Assembly (NCBI GenBank): GCA_050633885.1
Contig: JBOEHK010000006.1
Location: forward strand, 310,001-374,000
Reading direction: 5' to 3'
DNA length: 64,000 nucleotides
Origin: JAWSVE01 sp050633885
Lineage (GTDB): Bacteria > Pseudomonadota > Gammaproteobacteria > Pseudomonadales > Cellvibrionaceae
Part shown: piece by piece, positions 8,165 through 16,657 of the stretch
Numbering within the stretch: the stretch's first letter is position 1
How the letters are laid out: each line of letters begins with the position of its first letter
Notes under the pieces: generated by a model
Seen by the model: only the letters and a program-made list of their open reading frames with translations
Told to the model about the DNA's origin: nothing
Database searches by the model: none
Made by a program: the position numbers and the translations under genes

Positions 8165-9160
8165 ATGAGTAGCACGGCTACCACGTTAATTAAATCAGGT
8201 TTCTTTGAACCGCTTTTAAGTAACTTTAAAGGGAACTTACCCACCCTGCTCAAAAATATGGTTCTACCTTTGATTGGTATCGGTTGTTTTTTAATTCTTT
8301 GGTCAAGTGTTGCACAAAATATTGATACGTCTCTTGGTAAGTTTCCTGGCCCTGCATCTGTTGTCGAACAATTTAAAAACTTATACGAAGAGCACAATAC
8401 GGAGAGAGAAAAAGCAACTGCATTTTATGAAAGACAAGAAAAAAGAAACGCGAAAAAACTAGAAAAAAATCCAGATTATGAAGTAAAAATTAGAAAATAT
8501 ACGGGTAAAGAAACATTTTTAGATCAAATCTATACCAGCTTAATCACAGTGATGAGCGGCTTCATACTAGCAGCCCTTATCGCCATTCCTTTAGGGATAG
8601 TCATAGGCCTAAGCAAAACATTAAACAGTGCTGTTAATCCTATTATTCAAACATTTAAACCAGTATCCCCTTTAGCATGGCTTCCTCTCGTCACGATGGT
8701 CGTTAGTGCGCTCTATCAAACTGACGATCCTATGGTTCCAAAATCATTTATTAATTCAATGATTACAGTAACACTTTGCTGTGTCTGGCCAATGGTTATC
8801 AACACAGCTTTTGGTGTCGCCTCAATAGACAAAGATTTAATCAACGTGAGCCAAGTATTGCGTCTGCCCGCGTTGAAACATATTCAAAAAATTGTTTTAC
8901 CGTCTTCTGTTCCAATGATTTTCACAGGTATGAGGCTTTCGCTTGGCGTTGCATGGATGGTGCTTATCGCAGCAGAAATGTTGGCACAAAACCCAGGCTT
9001 AGGAAAATTTGTTTGGGACGAATTTCAAAACGGAAGTTCCAATTCATTAAGCCGAATTATGGCTGCTGTTATTGTCATTGGTCTTATTGGGTTTTTATTA
9101 GATCGAGGAATGCTTCTTCTACAACGGACTTTATCTTGGGATAAATCAACAGCTAACTAG
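8165..9160 (+). CDS. nitrate-type ABC transporter permease (NrtB/CmpB family)
   Basis: Integral inner-membrane permease of 331 residues. A first membrane segment (~residues 28-50) is followed by a charged, probably helical stretch (~75-120) rich in Lys and Glu, then the BPD_transp_1 domain with about five more segments. The cytoplasmic coupling loop that contacts the ATPase is seen as the VLRLPALKHIQKIVLPSSVP region near 240. A GGAG ribosome-binding site precedes the ATG by six bases. It lies 138 bp after the binding-protein gene and 45 bp before the ATPase gene, in one unit. NrtB homologues form homodimers with two ATPase chains; that is family knowledge. Confidence 0.88.
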   Translation: MSSTATTLIKSGFFEPLLSNFKGNLPTLLKNMVLPLIGIGCFLILWSSVAQNIDTSLGKFPGPASVVEQFKNLYEEHNTEREKATAFYERQEKRNAKKLEKNPDYEVKIRKYTGKETFLDQIYTSLITVMSGFILAALIAIPLGIVIGLSKTLNSAVNPIIQTFKPVSPLAWLPLVTMVVSALYQTDDPMVPKSFINSMITVTLCCVWPMVINTAFGVASIDKDLINVSQVLRLPALKHIQKIVLPSSVPMIFTGMRLSLGVAWMVLIAAEMLAQNPGLGKFVWDEFQNGSSNSLSRIMAAVIVIGLIGFLLDRGMLLLQRTLSWDKSTAN

Positions 9161-9205
9161 ACTAATCACGATTGCTTAATTAAAAAATTTACACTGGAGA
9201 AACAC

Positions 9206-10054
9206 ATGAGCCACATTCTAGATATCAGCCATGTTGATATGGAATTCCCAACGCCAAAAGGTCCTTTTACAGCGCTAAAAGACGTCGACCTGAAAATATC
9301 AAAAGGAGAATTTGTCAGCCTAATTGGACATTCCGGATGCGGTAAATCGACAGTGCTGAATATTGTTGCTGGACTTTATCAGGCAACAAATGGCGGCGTT
9401 ATTCTACATGGAAAAGAAGTATCTCAACCGGGCCCCGAACGCGCAGTTGTTTTTCAAAATCACTCATTACTCCCATGGTTAACCGCCTACGAAAATGTTG
9501 AACTTGGCGTTAAGCAAGTGTTTAAAAAAACGAAATCAAAGAGTGAAATGAAAGAGTGGATAGAACACAACCTGCACTTAGTTCATATGGACCATGCCAT
9601 GCACAAACGACCCGACGAAATTTCTGGTGGTATGAAACAGCGTGTTGGTATTGCGCGTGCGCTAGCAATGCAGCCAGACATCCTTTTAATGGATGAACCT
9701 TTTGGCGCGCTTGATGCACTGACACGAGCACACATGCAAGATTCCTTAATGGAAATTCAAAATGAACTCAACAACACCGTCATTATGATTACACATGATG
9801 TGGATGAAGCCGTATTACTGTCTGATCGAATTGTCATGATGACCAATGGCCCTGCCGCGACAATTGGTGAGATTTTGGATATCAATTTAGAACGCCCCCG
9901 TGAACGCTTAGCACTCGCAAAAGATCCCGATTACAACCATCTTCGTTCTTGTGTGTTGAAATTCTTATATGAAAAACAACGCAAAGTAGAAACGATTACA
10001 CCAAAACCTACCACCCAAGATAACAAAAAGAGCTCGTCAACGAGCGTCGCATAA
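9206..10054 (+). CDS. nitrate-type ABC transporter ATP-binding protein (NrtD/CmpD family)
   Basis: Cytoplasmic ATPase of 282 residues powering the importer. Walker A is GHSGCGKST near 42-50, the Q-loop is in VVFQNHSLLPWL, the signature is SGGMKQR, Walker B is ILLMDEPFGALD and the switch His is in MITHDVDEA. The M in the signature and the TNGP segment after the switch are usual for the nitrate/sulfonate/taurine subfamily. A short polar C-terminal tail follows the domain; there is no C-terminal solute-binding domain such as cyanobacterial NrtC has. The start has GGAG seven bases upstream. Last inner-membrane component before the barrel gene. Confidence 0.9.
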   Translation: MSHILDISHVDMEFPTPKGPFTALKDVDLKISKGEFVSLIGHSGCGKSTVLNIVAGLYQATNGGVILHGKEVSQPGPERAVVFQNHSLLPWLTAYENVELGVKQVFKKTKSKSEMKEWIEHNLHLVHMDHAMHKRPDEISGGMKQRVGIARALAMQPDILLMDEPFGALDALTRAHMQDSLMEIQNELNNTVIMITHDVDEAVLLSDRIVMMTNGPAATIGEILDINLERPRERLALAKDPDYNHLRSCVLKFLYEKQRKVETITPKPTTQDNKKSSSTSVA

Positions 10055-10125
10055 CATGTATCACCCGACGTTTCTTTAGATTAATTTTATAACCAAAAAT
10101 TCAGACCAGTAGGAGTATTATCATT

Positions 10126-11337
10126 ATGAGTTTTCATCAAACAAAAAAAATTTTATTTAAAGTCAGCCCTCTCGCTATCGCGATTGCCTTATCTGCTCAG
10201 CCCGTCGTTGCAGATTCTTTAATCGACGCGTTATCCAGTGGTACCACCACAGGTGATATTCGCATGCGTTATGAGATGGTTGAGCAAGATAATGCATTAG
10301 ACGATGCAGATGCTTTAACAGTAAGAACACGCCTTACCTATAAGACAGGCTCACTTGGAGGTTTTTCGGGTGTGTTAGAAATGGAAGATTCGCGATCTGT
10401 ATTTGGTATCGAAGATTTTTCAGTACCGCCCACAGGTTTTAAAACAGGGCAGTATTCTGTTGTCGCCGATCCCCAAACAACAGAACTGGATCAAGCGTTT
10501 ATTCAATATAAAAATGACATTGCCACTTTTAAAGCGGGCCGACAAGTAATCACTTTAGACGGTCATCGATTTGTCGGACATGTTGGCTGGAGACAGGATC
10601 GTCAAACTTTTGATGCCTTATCAGCTGCTTTCTCTCCTATAGATGATCTTTCAATCACCTACTCACATATCGCACAACGAAATAGAATTTTTGCTGAAAC
10701 TGCTGACATTGATTCAAAAGACAATTTATTAAATGTTTCATATAAAACACCTGTTGGTAAAGTGGCTGGTTATGGTTATTTTTTAGAAGTAGATAACGAT
10801 ACCGATAATGCACTAGATACTATTGGCATCAGCTTTAATGGGGCCGCCGGCAGTGAAGACGTTAAATTTTTATACAGTTTGGAGTTTGCGACTCAAGATA
10901 ATGAGGCTGGTGATTATGAGGCTGATTATTCGTTGATTGAATTAGGCGTCAAATTAAAGCCCGTCACCTTCAAGCTAGGAATGGAAACCTTGGGTAGTGA
11001 TGATGGTAATTATGGTTTTTCAACTCCACTAGCTACACTGCATAAGTTTAATGGCTGGGCCGATAGCTTTTTAGGGACTCCTGCTCAAGGTTTAGTCGAC
11101 ACTTACTTTAGTGCCGCTGGCAAAGTTGGACCTGTGGCATTAATGCTGGCCTATCACGATTTTTCAGCCGATGAAGACACTGCAACAGTTGACGACTTAG
11201 GCGATGAAATTGATTTACAAGCCGTTTGGAATATCAGTAAAAGCTACACCGCCGGTATTAAATATGCTGCATACTCTGCGGGTGACATCAAAGTAGATAC
11301 TGATAAACTTTGGGTATGGTTTAACGTGAAATTTTAA
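10126..11337 (+). CDS. outer-membrane beta-barrel porin-like protein
   Basis: Protein of 403 residues with a signal peptide ending near PVVA-DS and then many alternating amphipathic strands, ending in the aromatic WVWFNVKF, the C-terminal Phe signature recognised by the Bam machinery. The strands GDIRMRYEMVEQ and ALTVRTRLTYKTG resemble alginate-export/OprD-like barrels, but I cannot place it in a subfamily with certainty. It follows the ATPase gene by 71 bp with an AGGAG site before the ATG, and a strong terminator follows it. Co-transcription with the nitrate-type importer suggests it supplies outer-membrane passage for the same solute (inference). Confidence 0.75.
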   Translation: MSFHQTKKILFKVSPLAIAIALSAQPVVADSLIDALSSGTTTGDIRMRYEMVEQDNALDDADALTVRTRLTYKTGSLGGFSGVLEMEDSRSVFGIEDFSVPPTGFKTGQYSVVADPQTTELDQAFIQYKNDIATFKAGRQVITLDGHRFVGHVGWRQDRQTFDALSAAFSPIDDLSITYSHIAQRNRIFAETADIDSKDNLLNVSYKTPVGKVAGYGYFLEVDNDTDNALDTIGISFNGAAGSEDVKFLYSLEFATQDNEAGDYEADYSLIELGVKLKPVTFKLGMETLGSDDGNYGFSTPLATLHKFNGWADSFLGTPAQGLVDTYFSAAGKVGPVALMLAYHDFSADEDTATVDDLGDEIDLQAVWNISKSYTAGIKYAAYSAGDIKVDTDKLWVWFNVKF

Positions 11338-11363
11338 ATAACATCACTTATTAAAAGTACAAA

Positions 11364-11399
11364 AAAAAAGCGCATGCCGTTTTCGGCATGCGCTTTTTT
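11364..11399. terminator. rho-independent terminator, bidirectional
   Basis: A perfect 16-bp stem, AAAAAAGCGCATGCCG (11364-11379) with its complement at 11384-11399, closed by a TTTT loop. The A and T runs at either side let it work for both the barrel gene and the convergent DUF3089 gene. Confidence 0.92.
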
Positions 11400-11438
11400 A
11401 ATGTTTAGCATTGTGTCATTTAACGTTTTACAACTCGC

Positions 11439-12635
11439 TTATTTATCTTGGTAAGCGGCCACTTGTTTACCGACCAAATCAACAAGATTACCCATCACCA
11501 AACTCATATCGATTAAATGTAACCCCCACGATTGATTAATTTCATCACCGGACCATAAATCGCCAATAATATCATCAGCTCTATCACCCTTTGCGTCACC
11601 CTTAACACTAATTTCTAAGTATGAAAAATTACCTTTCTGTACGCACTCACCAAAAATCATTCCAGGTAAGTTAACGAACGGGGTTTCAACTTGTTTATTT
11701 GATTGAGTCCATGGTTTGTATTCTTTAAAGCTTAAACTGATTTCACCGATTGTCGATAAATGTGAATTAAGCTCAGCTTTTCCTCCGCCTAATGCCGCTG
11801 GATTTGTACAACCAGCAACATTTTCACCCCCTGCACGACCAAACATACCATTTGCTGGAGGTGGAATACGATCGCGATAAGATGAAAAAGTGACAACGCA
11901 CCCTACTTGATTTTCAGCCTTACACAATGGAATATTTTTAAACGTACCGCCGACATCTTTTCCTTTTGGCACAATCACACTCGTACCACTAATGATGGCG
12001 GAAACCAATTGCTTTTGGATTGGCTTACCATCAATCTCACTGGCAATTAAACGGTTTAACAAACCAGCGCCTTGCGAATGCCCTACTAAAACAAAACCAC
12101 GTCCGTTATTTTCATTTTTTAAATAATGATTCCAAGCAGCTAACACATCGCCATAGGTTTTCGTGCGATCGCCCATTGGCTTACCTTGCATCATTGAACG
12201 TAACGCTGGAATCGTAATCTGACGATAAACCGGAGCAAACACACGGCAATGGGCACGTAGACGCGCAGTTTGCAAATGTGCCGTAATTATTTCGCCTTGT
12301 TCACCAGGCATTAAATCACTGTTGCCTGTCTCATCAAGTGACGTCGTCGGGTACACATAAAAACAATCAATGTCAGGTTTTGAATTTTCTAACGAAGCAA
12401 CACGCGCAAAAGAACCATCTTCTTGAATAATCGTCGTTTCTAGATCGCGATCGCAAGCATCAGCGTTATTATCGGGATGGCATAACCAAGCTGAAAGATC
12501 ATTGTAATCGGGAGCCACTTCTTGTGAGGATGCAACAGTAGAAAAACCACTTAACAACACTCCACCGGCGAAGATGGCGAAAATAGATTTATGAGGATGA
12601 GAAAACTCAAAAAGAGATTTCAACGATTTAAACAT
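11439..12635 (-). CDS. secreted DUF3089 alpha/beta hydrolase
   Basis: Protein of ~398 residues matching the DUF3089 family (lipase-like alpha/beta hydrolases). A signal peptide ends near ASS-QEV. The conserved DCFYVYPTTSLDETG strand is followed by the nucleophile elbow GHSQGAG (Ser nucleophile). The remaining triad residues are not assigned. The ATG at 12635 is preferred because GGAG lies seven bases upstream; the longer reading would need a TTG start that overlaps this site. Several Cys residues fit an exported, disulfide-containing protein. Substrate unknown; an ester or lipid is plausible from the fold. Single-gene unit sharing the bidirectional terminator with the barrel gene. Confidence 0.82.
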   Translation of the reverse strand: MFKSLKSLFEFSHPHKSIFAIFAGGVLLSGFSTVASSQEVAPDYNDLSAWLCHPDNNADACDRDLETTIIQEDGSFARVASLENSKPDIDCFYVYPTTSLDETGNSDLMPGEQGEIITAHLQTARLRAHCRVFAPVYRQITIPALRSMMQGKPMGDRTKTYGDVLAAWNHYLKNENNGRGFVLVGHSQGAGLLNRLIASEIDGKPIQKQLVSAIISGTSVIVPKGKDVGGTFKNIPLCKAENQVGCVVTFSSYRDRIPPPANGMFGRAGGENVAGCTNPAALGGGKAELNSHLSTIGEISLSFKEYKPWTQSNKQVETPFVNLPGMIFGECVQKGNFSYLEISVKGDAKGDRADDIIGDLWSGDEINQSWGLHLIDMSLVMGNLVDLVGKQVAAYQDK

Positions 12636-13014
12636 AACGCACTCCAATATTGTGGATTAACTAATAAAGCATTGTGAAAGAAAATGAATAATAAAACGGC
12701 TAGAAAAGGTATTTTTATTGTTAAAAATTATAAAATTTAATCATTCTTGTTGTGTGGCTCTTATTTTTCAACGTTTGATTATCGATTCTTGTTTTACAAC
12801 CTTTGTTTTGCGACACAACATTCTATCTTCGAAACAATCTAAATCCGTGAGCTATAAACGCTTAAGCTTCAGCAGGGCTTTTAGACGATGGCTAGCTTAT
12901 CTCAATATAATTTCTTCGGCTGTCATATAAACACTAATTAACCTTTTTAATTGTCAGCGCTACCTCTCCAAGCACTACAACTTTAAAGACAACACGCTAA
13001 ACATTACAACACCA
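12636..13014. other. 379-bp intergenic region, no gene recognised
   Basis: AT-rich stretch between two minus-strand genes. One 70-codon plus-strand ORF (12718-12930) has no ribosome-binding site and no recognisable similarity. It should contain the promoter of the DUF3089 gene, but I could not pick a convincing one. Confidence 0.5.
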
Positions 13015-13419
13015 TTAGTATCCATCACGCTCATAATTAATCTCATCGATTTGACTATTCAATGTCCACAAATCCCAGAGCCACCCTATGCCAAATAATC
13101 CTGCTGAGAACAAATACAGTATGCCCGTAATCCATTTCCCCATGTACATTCGATGAACACCAAACAAGCCTAAAAATACAAGCAACAACCAGCCGACTGA
13201 ATAGTCTATTTGACCGTCAACATATTTCCTACTGGCCTCTCTGTCCATTGAAGGAATTAAAAATAAATCAATTATCCATCCAATCCCCAATAAACCTAAG
13301 GTAAAAAACCAAATCGTTCCAGTAATCGGCTTTCCATAATAAAAACGATGACACCCCATAAAGCCTAGGAGCCATGCTAAATAACCGATTAAAATTGAAT
13401 GTGTTTCTTGCCTAGACAT
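13015..13419 (-). CDS. TM2 domain protein with two TM2 repeats
   Basis: Small membrane protein of 134 residues. Two copies of the TM2 unit are visible: residues ~8-55 (GYLAWLLGFMGCHRFYYGK...GIGWIIDLF) and ~75-125 (LLLVFLGLFGVHRMYMGK...GIGWLWDLW). Each has two membrane helices joined by the conserved HRFYYGK/HRMYMGK turn. TM2 proteins are widespread and mostly uncharacterised in bacteria. It is a single gene between the DUF3089 hydrolase and xseA; the neighbours do not suggest a role. Start ATG follows an AAAGG-like site. Confidence 0.85.
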   Translation of the reverse strand: MSRQETHSILIGYLAWLLGFMGCHRFYYGKPITGTIWFFTLGLLGIGWIIDLFLIPSMDREASRKYVDGQIDYSVGWLLLVFLGLFGVHRMYMGKWITGILYLFSAGLFGIGWLWDLWTLNSQIDEINYERDGY

Positions 13420-13613
13420 AATGCATACCTTTAAAAATTCGCTGACGCTTAGACTACGCGATCAACTAAAAAATCCCATCTATACAATTATAGTGCGGTA
13501 AGAATCAGTATACGGACCACACCCATCCCATGGGTTAACTAATGTAAAAATAGGGTTTTGCAGAAGCCGTCATTCGGGTTCCCTTATTCATGATGATCTT
13601 CTAGAATGCCTCA

Positions 13614-15017
13614 ATGTCTAACACACCCCTCATCAAAAACCCGCCAAATCGAGAAGTCATCTCGGTCAGCCAATTGAATCGTAAAGCCAAGCAACTGCTT
13701 GAAACTCACATATCATTAACATGGGTAGAGGGAGAAATTTCAAATTTCGCGGCGCCAGCCTCAGGTCATTGGTATTTCACCTTAAAAGATGCCGATGCCC
13801 AAGTTCGCTGTGCTATGTTTCGTGGTCGAAATAGTTTAGCCCGCTTCAAACCAAAGCAAGGCCAGCAAGTTTTAATTCGAGCACGAGTAAGCTTGTACGA
13901 AGGCCGTGGTGAATATCAGCTTATCGCCGAACATATTGAAGAAGCTGGTTTTGGCGTTTTACAAAGAGCTTTTGAAGCACTTAAAACCAAATTATCGAAA
14001 GAAGGTTTATTTGAAGAAGAACATAAACAAGCAATCCCCAGTATTCCCAAGCATCTTGCCGTCATCACATCGCCAACAGGGGCGGCTATCCGCGATGTAC
14101 TCAGCGTTTTAGAAAGACGTTTTGCTGGTATTCCTGTCACCGTCATCCCGGTACAAGTTCAGGGTGAAGGCGCAGCACAACAAATTTCTGACGCGATTCA
14201 ATTAGCCAATAAAGCAAATCGTTTTGATGTGATTTTGTTAACACGTGGTGGAGGCTCTCTTGAAGACTTATGGCCATTCAATGAAGAAATAGTCGCCCGA
14301 ACTATTTTTGACAGCCAGTTACCTATTCTTAGTGCTGTTGGTCATGAAATTGATTTTACGATCAGTGATTTTGTCGCTGATTTTCGAGCACCCACTCCAT
14401 CAGCCGCCGCAGAAATATTAAGCCCTGACGGTGTTGATTTAATGCAAACATTTTCTGGTTTCGATATTTTATTAGGGCAATCATTACAGCGTGTCGTCAA
14501 TCACAATAAACATTGTGTTCATAGCCTGTCTTCCCGCCTACGCCATCCAGGAGAAAGAATTCAAAGCCGAGCTCAGCATTTAGATAATCTTGAAATGAGA
14601 ATGCAAAAAGCCATTGGATTTACTCTGCACGAATCAAAATCCACGTTGCAATCAGTCACGCAGAGACAACAACACCTACATCCAGGAAAGAAAATTGACC
14701 AGCTAATCCACCATGTCAACCAACTAACGGTTCGATCGACTCTTCAAATTCAACAAAAAATAAAAAGTGAAAAAAATAATTTAGGAAAAGTTGCTGAGAT
14801 ATTACAAACTGTGAGCCCTTTAAATACGCTAAGGCGTGGCTATAGTGTTTCACTGGACGCCAAAGGCACTATATTAAAAAACACAAATAAAGTATCCGTT
14901 GGTGACACGATTACAACAAAACTTGGAGATGGTGAATTACAATGCACTGTAGACGATATTAATCCCGAATACTCTTCTGCAAGCGCTCCCTTTAAAAAAT
15001 ATCATCCGTTATTTTAG
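13614..15017 (+). CDS. xseA: exodeoxyribonuclease VII large subunit
   Basis: Catalytic subunit (467 residues) of the exonuclease VII complex that degrades single-stranded DNA from both ends. The N-terminal OB-fold tRNA_anti_2 domain (ISVSQLNRKAKQLLE...VEGEISNF...GHWYFTLKDADAQVRCAMF) is followed by the exonuclease domain with VITSPTGAAIRDVLSVLERR, LTRGGGSLEDLWPFN and SAVGHEIDFTISDFVADFRAPTPSAAAE, all hallmark XseA segments. The C-terminal half has the long coiled coil that binds XseB and ends in the LRRGYS motif. The small subunit gene xseB is not in the window. No strong ribosome-binding site precedes the ATG, but the protein start fits homologues. Confidence 0.97.
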   Translation: MSNTPLIKNPPNREVISVSQLNRKAKQLLETHISLTWVEGEISNFAAPASGHWYFTLKDADAQVRCAMFRGRNSLARFKPKQGQQVLIRARVSLYEGRGEYQLIAEHIEEAGFGVLQRAFEALKTKLSKEGLFEEEHKQAIPSIPKHLAVITSPTGAAIRDVLSVLERRFAGIPVTVIPVQVQGEGAAQQISDAIQLANKANRFDVILLTRGGGSLEDLWPFNEEIVARTIFDSQLPILSAVGHEIDFTISDFVADFRAPTPSAAAEILSPDGVDLMQTFSGFDILLGQSLQRVVNHNKHCVHSLSSRLRHPGERIQSRAQHLDNLEMRMQKAIGFTLHESKSTLQSVTQRQQHLHPGKKIDQLIHHVNQLTVRSTLQIQQKIKSEKNNLGKVAEILQTVSPLNTLRRGYSVSLDAKGTILKNTNKVSVGDTITTKLGDGELQCTVDDINPEYSSASAPFKKYHPLF

Positions 15018-15074
15018 ATTCCAGCATCTACTCTTAATTTCTGAAACACTCATACAGAATGAATAATCAGCAAC

Positions 15075-15103
15075 TTGCTAGAGCGGAAAAACGCCAGTAG
15101 ACT
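15075..15103 (+). promoter_or_regulatory. probable sigma-70 promoter of the thi operon
   Basis: TTGCTA at 15075-15080 and TAGACT at 15098-15103 are separated by exactly 17 bp. Transcription would start near 15110, just before the TPP riboswitch. Match quality is moderate. Confidence 0.45.
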
Positions 15104-15117
15104 GCATACTCATATTT

Positions 15118-15207
15118 CTTGTCGGGGCGCCAGCTGGCTGAGATCGAAAGTTCTAGACTTCCGAACCCGTCGAACCTGATCAGGTTAACTCCTGCGTAGG
15201 AAACAAG
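15118..15207 (+). promoter_or_regulatory. TPP riboswitch (THI element)
   Basis: The conserved cores are present: GGGGCGCC, GGCTGAGATC and GAACCTGATCAGGTTAACTCCTGCGTAGGA. Helix P1 is CTTGT (15118-15122) paired with ACAAG (15203-15207), which abuts the thiO ATG at 15208. The AGGA ribosome-binding site (15198-15201) lies inside the 3' core, so ligand binding would occlude translation start of thiO directly. It controls thiO-thiS-thiG in response to thiamin pyrophosphate. Confidence 0.96.
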
Positions 15208-16380
15208 ATGCAACAATCCTATTCATCGACAAACCAAACCAAAGCCCAAGCTAATTCTCTTTCTATCGCTATTGCCGGCGCTGGTTTACTTGGTCGCCTA
15301 TTAGCATGGCGTTTGAGCCAACTTGGTTATCATGTCGAGATATTTGAAGCAGGCAGCTTTTCTAAACCTGCCAGTGCAGCACATACTGCTGCCGCAATGA
15401 TTTCACCGCTTAGTGAAGTCGTCATATCCGATCGGTCGATTTATGATTTAGGCTTACAATCGTTAGAGATTTGGCCTCAATATGTAGACGATTTGAATAA
15501 CAGTTTACAAAACCAGCCAACAAAAAAAGCGATTCAATATTCGTCAAATGGCAGTATTATTGTGGCACACCCACAAGATCATTCTGAGTTACGACAATTC
15601 AAAAATGACCTTCAAATAAAACTGGGTAATGAGGATAATAGTGTTTGGCTTGATAACATTGCCCTAACAAAAAAAGAACCCAACCTTGATCATTTTCAAG
15701 AAGGCTTGTTCTTACCGAACGAAGCTTATTTGGATAATCGACAACTGCTCAAAAATTTACATCAAGTCATTCTAAACAGCGGCGTTGTTTGTCATGAACA
15801 TTCGCCAATAGGATTAGAAAAGAAGAACCTTTCATTTTCTACTATGCAAACGCTCAACAAATTCGATTGGGTGTTTGATTGTCGTGGCCTTGGTAGAAAA
15901 GAATGCGAGCCCAATCTTCGAGGTGTACGAGGGGAAATCATGTGGGTTGAAACAAAAGAGGTGCAATTTTCTCATCCCATCCGCTTATGTCATCCTCGCT
16001 ATAAACTCTATGTCGTACCCAAACCTAATCATCAATTTATTATTGGCGCCACTGAGATTGAAAGCGAAGATACCTCCCCTATCAGCATTCAATCTACGTT
16101 AGAATTATCAAGTGCGCTTTACACCATTAATCCCGCATTCGCTGAAGCTCGCGTCATTGAAACCGATGTCAATTTACGGCCAGCATATTTAGATAATCTC
16201 CCTAAGATTATCTATACAAGCAACGAACAGTGTGAAAATATTATCAGCATTAATGGACTTTACCGTCACGGGTATTTATTAGCGCCAGCTCTTATTGAGC
16301 AGAGCCTTCAACTTTTCCAACAAACAACAAACAACAAACAACAAACAACAAACAACAAACAACAAACAATAGAAACTTAG
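15208..16380 (+). CDS. thiO: glycine oxidase / FAD-dependent ThiO
   Basis: Flavoenzyme of 390 residues that oxidises glycine to iminoacetate (dehydroglycine) for the thiazole half of thiamin. The Rossmann FAD motif IAIAGAGLLGRLLAWRLS is near 22-40, followed by FEAGSFSKPASAAHTAAAMISPL, typical of ThiO, and a C-terminal INGLYRHGYLLAPAL segment of the DAO fold. The first residues are polar and poorly conserved. The last ~20 residues are encoded by seven copies of a 7-bp repeat and read QTTNNKQ repeatedly; this tail is outside the enzyme fold. Translation is controlled by the TPP riboswitch. The stop codon lies one base before the thiS ATG, so the two are probably translationally coupled. Confidence 0.93.
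   Translation: MQQSYSSTNQTKAQANSLSIAIAGAGLLGRLLAWRLSQLGYHVEIFEAGSFSKPASAAHTAAAMISPLSEVVISDRSIYDLGLQSLEIWPQYVDDLNNSLQNQPTKKAIQYSSNGSIIVAHPQDHSELRQFKNDLQIKLGNEDNSVWLDNIALTKKEPNLDHFQEGLFLPNEAYLDNRQLLKNLHQVILNSGVVCHEHSPIGLEKKNLSFSTMQTLNKFDWVFDCRGLGRKECEPNLRGVRGEIMWVETKEVQFSHPIRLCHPRYKLYVVPKPNHQFIIGATEIESEDTSPISIQSTLELSSALYTINPAFAEARVIETDVNLRPAYLDNLPKIIYTSNEQCENIISINGLYRHGYLLAPALIEQSLQLFQQTTNNKQQTTNNKQQTIET
16321..16369 (+). repeat. 7-bp tandem repeat, seven perfect copies (CAAACAA)
   Basis: CAAACAA is repeated seven times without a mismatch inside the 3' end of thiO, just before its stop. Because 7 is not a multiple of 3, gain or loss of a unit changes the reading frame of the ThiO tail and the distance to thiS. 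Confidence 0.97.
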
Positions 16381-16381
16381 T

Positions 16382-16585
16382 ATGATTACGATTTCTCTCA
16401 ACGGCGACTCACAAACAATAACGGAAAATACATTACTGAGTGACGCTATGGTTCAGTGGGATTTTTCAGAAAAAAAATGTGCCGTTGCTATAAACGGTGA
16501 ATTCGTACCCAGATCAACTTATGGAGCCATCACATTACACGACAATGACGACATTGACGTAGTCGCACCCGTTGGTGGCGGTTAA
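16382..16585 (+). CDS. thiS: sulfur carrier protein ThiS
   Basis: Ubiquitin-like sulfur carrier of 67 residues. It ends in VAPVGGG with the C-terminal Gly-Gly that is adenylylated and thiocarboxylated (by ThiF and a sulfur donor, neither encoded here). The MITISLNGDSQTI start and the VAINGEFVPRSTY middle are typical of the family. The ATG is one base after the thiO stop and precedes thiG by 72 bp, giving a thiO-thiS-thiG unit for thiazole phosphate synthesis. Confidence 0.96.
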   Translation: MITISLNGDSQTITENTLLSDAMVQWDFSEKKCAVAINGEFVPRSTYGAITLHDNDDIDVVAPVGGG

Positions 16586-16657
16586 TCGCTAATTTCAAAA
16601 CATCACTTATCAAAAACTAAGAAAATTCATTCGAATAACAACATTAATTGGAAAAAG

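Noticed and set aside
12718..12930. 70-codon plus-strand ORF in the gap after the DUF3089 gene
   Set aside because: No ribosome-binding site, no recognisable domain, composition like surrounding non-coding DNA.
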